A DNA stretch of 64,000 bases from CAWGMT01 sp963823675 (GTDB lineage: Bacteria; Planctomycetota; Planctomycetia; Isosphaerales; Isosphaeraceae): positions 310,001 to 374,000 of the forward strand of contig CAWGMT010000015.1 in NCBI GenBank assembly GCA_963823675.1, given 5' to 3'. Shown here piece after piece: positions 57,301 through 64,000 of this stretch (position 1 is its first letter; each line of letters starts with the position of its first letter). Made by a program: the position numbers and the translations under genes. The notes under the pieces were generated by a model that worked only from the letters and a program-made list of their open reading frames with translations, made no database searches and was not told the DNA's origin.

Positions 57301-59465
57301 GAGCATCCTGACGGGCAGCATGGACGGGACGGCGCGGCAGTGGGACGCAGGCACCGGCCGGCCCCGCTCGCCGCCCCTCAGGCTTGCATCGGCCGTGTGG
57401 AGCGTGGGCTACGGCGCTGATGGGCGAACGGAGTTTGCGATCGGGCGGGATGATGATTTGGGATTCCTATGGTGGTGGGAGCCGCCGGGGTCAACCCGCG
57501 GCGCTGACCGGGCAGATTGGGCCGCTCGGGTTTTGGGACGCTACTACCGGACAACCACTCGATCTGCCCATGTCGATCCGCCTGGCACGCGAGGGGATCG
57601 GGACGGCACAGGCGCGGAGTGCCCGGACATCGGCAGGAGGGGCAGAAGGTCGGACTGATCGCGTGGGGCTTCGGCGCGGACGGTTTGACATTCTTGATCG
57701 GCGGCGGCGACGACACGATGCGGCTGTGGCGCACGACTACCGGCCGGCCGCTCGGGCCCCCCATGAAACACGCAGGAGCGACTTGGATAAGACTCAGCCC
57801 GGACTGCCGAACTGTGCTTAGCGTCAACAAGAACGGTACCGCAGGTCGTGGGACGGCGTCACGGGACAACCCATAGGCTCGCCGCTCGAACGCCCGGGAG
57901 CGAAGAAGCGAGACCAAGGAGATTCGGTAGACCTCGGAGAACCCGACCTAGCCCGTCCCGGTCTCCCATTCGGCGAAGTGTTCAGCCCCGACGGACGCGT
58001 AGTCGCGACCGTTGGCCAGGACCTGAGGGTGCAGTTGTGGGACGCGTGGACTAGCCGACCCCTGGGACCCCCGCTGAAAGACGCAGAATACCGCGAAGGC
58101 TCGCCCGTCTACCGTTCAGAATTAGTCTTCCGTCCAGACAGTCGGGCCGTGATCACCGGCAACTATGCAGGGATGGCACGGCTGTGGGACTGTGTCACCG
58201 GCCAACCTCTCGGGCCATTTTTCCAGCACTGCGCGTGGTATCAGATGATGGCGAGGCCATTGCAATTCGCGAGGAACGGCCGGACTGTGCTGTGCTACGG
58301 TCGTGAAGCGATACGTTTGATTGACCCTGCCACTGGCCTGGTCGTCTCAACGCCCATCAGAAACGGCGAAACGGGCGACCTCAGTCCAGACGGCCGGACC
58401 CTCCTGACTGGCGGTGGCGACGACGCAGCGCGGCTCTGGGAAGTGTCCACCGGCCGCCCTCTCGGCCCGCCGCTGTGGCATCAGTCCGGCGCAGTCAGGA
58501 TAGCCAAGTTCAGCGCGGACGGCCAGACCGTTCTGACCGGCGGCGATGACCGAACCGCGCGGCTTTGGGATGTCGCGGAATGGCCCGATGAATGGGCGCC
58601 AGACGTCACGCTCCGGATTGAGGCCATGACAGGTCTGGCACTTGATAAGCAGGAAGAGGTCCGCGACTTTGAGCCAAGCAACGTGGAGCGAGCGTTTCGC
58701 CTTGGTGACCGCGAAGGGGATCGCACTACGTCAGCGACCGCGATGGACGGTCGGTCATATACTCAACAGTCCCGAGCCCATCGACCGCGCATGGGCGTGG
58801 TTCGAACGGGGGCGGTGGGCCGAGGCCGAAGCCGCGTTCGAAGAGGCAGTCAAAGCCCGGCCTGAGGATGGTCGCATCCGGTGGGAGCGCCCCCGCTACT
58901 TCGCCCGGCGCACCGGCCGGAGCGGGCTGCTACCGAGTTCACCTTCGCGCTTTCCCTCAACGTCCTGCATTCTCTGTTCCCTAGCGGTTCAGGCGCGGTT
59001 GATTACTTCAGCCTCCCGATGCACGCCGCTGAAAGGGATCGCGCGGAGTTGTCGAAGGAGATACTGGCCGATCGCGCGATCGGTGACCGCGTCTGCGCCC
59101 TCGTGCCGAGGGCGTTATTCGACCTCCTTCAGCCACTCGCCCGCGACCGATATTGGACCAGTTGCAACCGTTGGGGCGAGGCCGAGGCGGCGTACAGGGA
59201 AGCCCGGCGTCTGGCCGAGTGGGAGAAAGTGGACGAGGCTGCGGTCGCGCTGGAGTGCGCCCGCTTCTTCGCCTCACGTGGAAAAACCGATAACGCGGTC
59301 GAGAGCTTCGAATCTGCTCTCCTCTACGGTCGCGCCCTTCGAGCGGACTGGGCGAAGGAACTGGTTACCTGGCCAGCGGTGCGGAAGGCCTTATTCGCTC
59401 GTAATGCGAACGACGAGCTGTATTTCGACGATGCCGTTTTCCCGGCGGACCCATTCGCACATTGA
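54395..59465 (+). pseudogene. Ser/Thr protein kinase with zinc ribbon and WD40 sensor, about 11 frame breaks
   Basis: The ATG at 54395 begins a zinc ribbon (CPNCGGEMPPNAPQGLCPAC). The kinase domain is intact: GRGGMGVVYKARQ, VALKLL, HRDLKPSNILL, DFGLAKR, APEQASG. A membrane helix follows (AAVGSTAAALVLVAVFALLY, about 55505-55565). From about 55680 the coding text jumps between frames about eleven times, at roughly 55680, 55785, 56215, 56475, 56990, 57270, 57490, 57625, 57850, 58730 and 58890. The segments together read as many WD40 repeats (AFSPDGKTAVTGGDDGDVRL, ARLWDVTTG-like) and end in TPR-like text (AEAAFEEAVKARPEDG) and RNANDELYFDDAVF. An intact version would be about 1,690 residues. The kinase half could still be made as a 451-residue truncated protein ending at 55750. 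Confidence 0.75.
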
Positions 59466-59624
59466 TGCCGGCCACGGGGTTATTCGGCCGCGCCATCCCA
59501 GCCCGTTGCACTCTCTTGAACAGGAGGTGGACGACGTCCATTTGCAACCGGCTCAGTACAGAATTGACGCGAGACTCGCCGCCTGACACATTGCACTCGT
59601 ATCGCCGGTGCCAGGAGAAATACG

Positions 59625-59852
59625 ATGGACGAGATGCTCAGTCTTCAGGAGATTCAAGCCCTGTTCCCTTCGGAATGGGTTTTGATCGGCGACCCCCAAA
59701 CCGATGTGAACAACAAACTGATGGCGGGGCGAGTCCTTTTCCACAATCCTGATCGAGACGAGGTGGATCGCAAGCTGCTCGAGCTGCGGCCCGACCGGTT
59801 CGCGTTCCGAAGTCTGGGAGACCTGCCCGAGCACATGGCGATGATTCTGTGA
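59625..59852 (+). CDS. Small protein, companion of a retropepsin-like protease
   Basis: A 75-residue protein: EIQALFPSEWVLIGDPQTD, then AGRVLFHNPDRDEVDRKLL and a C-terminal DLPEHMAMIL. This matches a planctomycete small-protein family usually encoded just before a clan AA aspartic protease. Here a protease remnant follows 3 bases after the stop. No signal or membrane segment is present. Function unknown. Confidence 0.7.
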   Translation: MDEMLSLQEIQALFPSEWVLIGDPQTDVNNKLMAGRVLFHNPDRDEVDRKLLELRPDRFAFRSLGDLPEHMAMIL

Positions 59853-59855
59853 GCT

Positions 59856-60026
59856 CGAGTCGTACTTAACCGGCTCTCGGCGTTGGGGTGACACCGAATT
59901 GGCTTTTCCGTCCTCTCGCATTCGATTCTTCCGGTTGCCGCTATCGATGGTTTACTCGGTCTCGACTTTCTGCGTGGGGCGATTCTCACTATCGAGGTTC
60001 AAGGCGAGCTGATCACCCTCACGTGA
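59856..60026 (+). pseudogene. C-terminal fragment of a clan AA aspartic protease
   Basis: Read from about 59856: RVVLNRLSALG, then TGA, then HRIGFSVLSHSILPVAAIDG, LLGLDFLRGAILTIEVQG and ELITLT to a stop at 60024-60026. This is the typical C-terminal third of retropepsin-like proteins (DGLLGLDFLRG). The catalytic DTG region is missing and a TGA interrupts it. Confidence 0.6.
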
Positions 60027-60081
60027 ATCGACTCAGCAACGTGGGACGCCACGAGTTCGGTTTCGAGATAATGGTTCCCCG

Positions 60082-61454
60082 ATGTCGATGAGCCAGACAG
60101 CCGCAATGAGCGAGTCACCGCCCGTCCTGGGTGGCGACGATGCCTCAATCATTGCCGCGCAGGGGTATAATCCGGTTGAGACTCACTCGGTTCCCGAGCA
60201 TAGAACATTCTTGACCAAGGGGGTCATCCATTTGGGGCCTGGAGTATCTGCTGCTATTCGGAGTCCCCAGCAACAAGTGGGAGTTGCTCCGCGGGCGCGT
60301 TCGCTGGGCATTTCCGTTCGAGGGCCGGGAATTCGGCGAGGCTCACTTCGCGGCGTGGTCTGAGACGCTGCGCCACTGGCGCGGCGCTGGCGAACCGGTG
60401 GTTCACCAGACAACGACCCGCGACGGCTCGCCTCGGCACATACTCCGGCTCGACGGAATCGAGATGAGCCTGTACCCACGTCCCATTGAGCTGCGGATGC
60501 CCATGGAAATGGACGTGTTCGAGGCGCTCTACTTTTCCTTCTGGCGGCGCGACCTGTGGCCGGGCCAAGATCCGCGCAAGGAAACGGGATGGGAGAGCCC
60601 CCAGAGGCATTCCGACGTACAGCTCAACCTATGGAAACTTTTTGGCGAGTTTTGTGAGACGTCCGCGGGCATGCACTGCGGTCGCGTGGCGATCGCGCTC
60701 GATGACCGAAACGCAGTCGAGCCGGATCAATTCTACTTCCACGGCCGACCGGACGAGTGGATGATCAAGAAGGACTACTTCCACGGCGTGCCTCGGTTGA
60801 TCGCCGAGGTCCTCTCGCCCGCGACCCGCGCCTGGACCGCGGCGCGCGCATTGAAGTCTACCGCAAGGCCGGCGTGCCCCACCTCTGGCTCCTCGACCCG
60901 GAGACCGACACCGTCGAGGAATACGCGCTGGCGGGCGCCACGTTCTCCTTGACGGGCCGGCATGGTCCCGGTGAGAGTTTCCAGCCGGCATTGTTTCCGG
61001 AAATCTCGGTCACCGTCGACTCGCTCTTCGACACCCAGGAGAAGCGCCACCCAGATGGTGGAGATCGATGGAAGCCGAGGATGAACCCGTGCCGGCGTTG
61101 CTGGTGCCGTCGGATCGAAAACTCGGGCTGGAGGCCCTCCTCTTCTTCGGCCATCCCGAACGACGCTACGAGATCTGGGACAACCGCGCGCCCTGCCTAC
61201 TGGCATTTGGCTCGCCCGAAGAAGCGGAGCTGCGTTTCGAGCATTTCCTCCAGGAGATTTGCCGGTGGGAACAGTCGCCCGTGCCCAGGCCGTGTTTGAT
61301 CGAACCCGACGTCGAAGTTGCGGAGGTTGGGCGGTTTCAGCTTACCGGTCGTGGAAGGCAGGTGCGCCTGGACGTCGCCGTCGATGCCCGCAAATATCGC
61401 GAGCTCTTGCACGTCTGGGCCGACCACGATGCGTGGAACTGGGGCGGAGACTGA
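60082..61454 (+). CDS. Long Uma2-family protein with duplicated flanking domain, three frameshifts
   Basis: Reconstructed length is about 455 residues. From the ATG at 60082: GYNPVETHSVPEHRTFLTKG, then after removal of one G from the TTGGGG run at about 60235, GLEYLLLFGVPSNKWELL. The Uma2 nuclease-like core follows (LRLDGIEMSLYPRP, PDQFYFHGRP, RLIAEVLSPATR). One C seems to be missing at about 60840, after which DRGARIEVYRKAGVPHLWLL continues. A third break at about 61065 leads to LGLEALLFFGHPERRYEIWD, which resembles the N-terminal GLEYLLLFG segment, so the nuclease core is framed by two related domains. The last part could instead be translated alone from an ATG at 61068 (GGTGGAG before it). 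Metal-site candidates are the Asp in PDQF and the Glu in AEVLSP. Confidence 0.65.
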
Positions 61455-61467
61455 CAGTCCAGCGAAA

Positions 61468-61653
61468 ATCCCTCGATACATGCCCGAGATCCGGCAGCCG
61501 CGTCGTCACATCCTCCAGTCGATCGACGATCAGATGAATGACGCCGTCCTGTCGCTGGAGTAAGCCCGAGGCAATGATCGCACTGGCCAGGCGGCCGACG
61601 CGGCGATAACGCTCCCATACCGGCGGACGCACGATCAGATTGGCCGTGCCGGT
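61468..61653 (-). pseudogene. Fragment of a second dnaE2 3' end
   Basis: Read on the minus strand: VWERYRRVGRLASAIIASGL, LQRQDGVIHLIVDRLEDVT. The same 185 bases occur, with changes, at about 62238-62430 inside dnaE2. By eye the two are about 85 percent alike. The fragment has no start and ends in unrelated residues. Confidence 0.75.
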
Positions 61654-61669
61654 CTCATGTTGTTTTGCT

Positions 61670-61915
61670 TCATAAACCCAGTTCGTCGCGCAATTCCTTG
61701 AGCGAGATCGTCGCCTGTTCCCGAGAGAACTGCCTGAGGAGCGTCATGAACTCGGGGTTAGACTTCAGCAATTCCACCTCGACATCAAAGTCGTCCACCT
61801 GCGACACTGCGAACACGCACCCATCTGCTCTTCGCAAGACCACGAGCTCGTCTTTCGCCAAACCGATAACCTCGTCGAGTGTCGGGTGGGCTTGTCCCAA
61901 CTCAATGACCTTCAC
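61670..61915 (-). CDS. Putative antitoxin (Phd/YefM-like)
   Basis: An 81-residue protein starting at a GTG (61915) that overlaps the stop of the upstream toxin remnant by GTGA. The text IELGQAHPTLDEVIGLAKDE, VVLRRADGCVFAVSQVDD and a C-terminal ATISLKELRDELGL resemble small Phd/YefM-class antitoxins of planctomycetes. Antitoxin second in the operon is less usual for this class but known for other RelE-type pairs. With the toxin broken, it may be free to lose function. Confidence 0.6.
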   Translation of the reverse strand: MKVIELGQAHPTLDEVIGLAKDELVVLRRADGCVFAVSQVDDFDVEVELLKSNPEFMTLLRQFSREQATISLKELRDELGL

Positions 61916-62120
61916 AATTGCACCTCCATGCCTCCGATGTACAACCTGTTATGCATCTTATGCCCGACGGCCTTGATCTTCACTACGCGCCGGCCATCTT
62001 CCTCAACAACATCAATGCCAATTGCCTGTCAACGGCATCGAGGATTATTTGCTGCTCGAACTTTCTGTAGGCGCGAACATGGTCGGCGGCTGTCGGTGTA
62101 AAGTGAATGTCGAATGCCAT
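61912..62120 (-). pseudogene. RelE/ParE-family toxin, internally deleted
   Basis: From an ATG at 62120: AFDIHFTPTAADHVRAYRKF, then EQQIILDAVDRQL. The frame then shifts and ends with DVVEEDGRRVVKIKAVGHKM and HNRLYIGGMEVQL to a TGA overlapping the antitoxin start. The two pieces match the beginning and end of RelE-type toxins (EVEGRRVLVRAVG..N.LYIGG pattern). The central part (about 35 residues around the usual PL..LRIGDYRV) is missing. The total of 209 bases is not a multiple of three, so no active toxin is expected. Confidence 0.6.
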
Positions 62121-62158
62121 GCTGTCTCTCGGGGTCTGCTACCTACACCTCGATTATC

Positions 62159-64000
62159 TCAGGGTATCCACCAAAAGTCAGCCGAGCAACGGCTGCGTGG
62201 CCGAAAGCCCGATCCACCCAGCGGCGACCCGCCTTCGTCACCGAAAATCTCGCGATACACTCCCAAGTTCGGGAGCAGTTCCGTCACATCCTCCAATCGA
62301 TCGACGATCAGATGAATGACGCCATCCTGCCGCTGGAGCAAGCCCGAGGCAATGATCGCACTCGCCAGGCGGCCGATGCGGCGATACCGCTCCCACACCT
62401 GCGGTCGCACGATCAGGTTGGCCGTGCCGGTTTCATCTTCAATGGTCATGAACGTGATTCCCTTGGCGGTCCCCGGCCGCTGTCGCACCAGAACCAGGCC
62501 GGCGACTCGATAACGCCGGCCGGCTTTCAAGCTCTGAAGTGCGGCCGTGGGAACGACGCGCTGAGTTTCCAGAAACGCTCTCAGTGGGCCAAACGGATGG
62601 CCCCGGAGCGACAGTCCCTGGGCATAGTAGTCATGGATCACTTCCTGAGCGGGCGAAAGCTTTGGGAGCGGGGGCACAGCCTCGTCGGGCAGATCGGCGA
62701 GCAAGGGCTCAGTTGGGGTCGTGGCCAACGACATCCAGAGCGCCGGCCGACGCGACAGATCGAGCGAGCGGAACGCATCGGCCGCCGCCAATCGCGACAG
62801 AACGGCCGTCGTGAGGCCGGTGCGTGCAACGAACTCTCCGTAAGAGGTGAACGGTCCGGCTCGACGCTCGCGGACCACCGTCTCCGCCGCGGCTGCGCGA
62901 CAATCCCTTGACCGTCGACCAGCCCAGCCGAACGGCCAGCGCGCCATCTTCGTCGGGGCGCTCGAGCGTGCAGTCGCAATCGCTTGCGTTGACGTCGACC
63001 GGACGGACTACGACACCATGCCGGCGAGCATCGGTCACCAGTTGCGACGGGCCGTAGAAACCCATCGGCTGGCTGTTGAGGAGGGCGGCCAGGAATACCG
63101 CGGGATAATGGCATTTGATCCAGGCCGAGACATAAACCAGGAGGGCGAACGACGCCGCATGCGACTCCGGGAAGCCATACGAGCCGAAGCCTTCAATCTG
63201 TCCAAACAGGTTGCGGGCGAATTCCTCGGTGTAGCCGTTGGCCAGCATGCCCTGGATCAGTTTCTGCTCGAACTGATTGATGACGCCGGTCCGCCGCCAG
63301 GCGCCCATCGCGCGCCGCAGTTGGTCGGCCTCACCGGGGGTGAAACCCGCCGCGACGACCACGAGCTTCATGGCCTGCTCCTGAAACAGCGGCACACCCA
63401 GCGTCTTGCTGCAGGACGTCGCGCACGGCTTCGCTGGGGTATTCGCACCGGCTCCTGCCCGCAGCGCCGCCGCAAGTAGGGGTGGACCATCTTCCCCTGG
63501 ATCGGGCCAGGGCGGACAATCGCCACCTCGATGACCAGGTCGTAAAACTCCTTCGGCTTCAGCCGCGGCAGCATGCTCATCTGGGCGCGGGATTCGATCT
63601 GAAACACGCCGACCGTGTCGGCCCGCTGAATCATCGCGTAAACCGCCGGGTCCTCGGCGGGAATGGTGGCCAGAGTCAACGATTGGCCGGTGTGGTCGTT
63701 GAGCAGATCCAGGCCTCGCCGGATGGCCGAGAGCATCCCGAGCGCGAGACAATCGACCTTGAGGATGCCGAGGGCATCGAGGTCGTCCTTGTCCCATTGC
63801 ACGACGGTGCGGCCCGGCATGCTGGCGTTTTCGATCGGCACGATCTCGCAGAGCGGCAGGCGGGTCAGAATCATGCCGCCGACGTGCTGCGACAGATGGC
63901 GGGGAAAACCGAGGATCTCGCGGACGAGATGGATCAACTGCCGGCCCAGGCGGCAGGCCGGATCGAGGCCCGCCTCGGCGAGGCGGCAGGAGCAGCTCGT
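62159..64000 (-). CDS. dnaE2: Error-prone DNA polymerase DnaE2 (5' end outside window), three frameshifts
   Basis: This covers roughly the last 615 codons of a C-family polymerase and runs off the right edge. Polymerase-domain text includes HVGGMILTRLPLCEIVPIEN, WDKDDLDALGILKVDCLALG (with the catalytic Asp pattern of DnaE), FQIESRAQMSMLPRLKPKEF, then VPLFQEQAMKL, LRRAMGAWRRTGVI and GFPESHAASFALLVYVSAWI. The last 160 residues carry an OB-fold (YRVAGLVLVRQRPGTAKGIT, ETGTANLIVRPQVWERYRRI), typical of DnaE2 rather than DnaE1. Frame breaks lie at about 63450, 63405 and 62905. DnaE2 does mutagenic translesion synthesis with ImuA and ImuB, which are not visible here but could lie further right. The tail after NLGVYREIFGDE diverges from the usual RSRDFH-like end, next to the duplicated fragment. 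Confidence 0.85.

Noticed and set aside
54257..60026. One aspartic-protease gene split by insertion of the kinase gene
   Set aside because: The two fragments resemble different protease subtypes with different companion small genes, and the middle is missing from both.
1..64000. tRNA, rRNA or riboswitch genes
   Set aside because: None recognised by eye. A covariance-model search would be needed to exclude small RNAs.

Overview
This is about 64 kb of GC-rich DNA that looks like a planctomycete chromosome, most probably from the Isosphaeraceae/Gemmatales side. Reasons: an ECF sigma factor with a C-terminal extension, Ser/Thr kinases carrying WD40 or LRR repeats and zinc-ribbon N-termini, the LxLExLEDRLAP N-terminal motif of planctomycete giant extracellular proteins, DUF4159 next to a DUF4175-like protein, several Uma2-like proteins, and retropepsin/companion small-protein pairs. 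No rRNA, tRNA, CRISPR array or intact insertion sequence was recognised by eye.

Layout. 1-6 kb: a membrane-spanning ECF sigma factor running off the left edge, a secreted LamG-like protein, an acidic-tailed hypothetical, a secreted transglutaminase-like protein and a transposase remnant. 6.2-8.6 kb: a sigma region 2 / Ser-Thr kinase / LRR chimera. 8.9-26.2 kb: one giant surface-protein gene of about 5,770 codons, with about 49 kelch repeats in blocks of 7, 28, 7 and 7, about 18 bacterial Ig-like (Big_2) domains, a beta-helix-like stretch, PA14, a discoidin-like domain, RTX-like turns and a C-terminal DUF4214. A single in-frame TAA interrupts it. 26.3-37.6 kb: a Uma2 protein, a repeat-rich gene-poor stretch, a di-haem cytochrome plus GMC oxidoreductase pair, a large glycoside hydrolase and a DUF2887-type protein. 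37.6-46.6 kb: small membrane and secreted proteins, a WD40 protein, an Omp28/thioredoxin-like protein overlapping an MFS exporter, an LRR remnant and a TPR protein. 47-54 kb: a Tat-exported DUF4159 protein, a DUF4175-like membrane protein and a secreted protein, probably one operon. 54-64 kb: small-protein/aspartic-protease remnants around a wrecked kinase-WD40 gene, a Uma2 gene, a decayed toxin-antitoxin pair lying between a duplicated dnaE2 fragment and dnaE2 itself, which runs off the right edge.

Two themes stand out. First, signalling, surface and secreted proteins dominate; there is almost no housekeeping apart from dnaE2. Second, single-base frame breaks are common outside the giant gene (roughly 25-30 by my count), yet I find none inside its 17.3 kb. 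Some breaks sit in short G or C runs and look like base-calling errors. Others, such as the kinase-WD40 gene and the toxin, look like real decay. Short interspersed repeats of several families fill the larger gaps.
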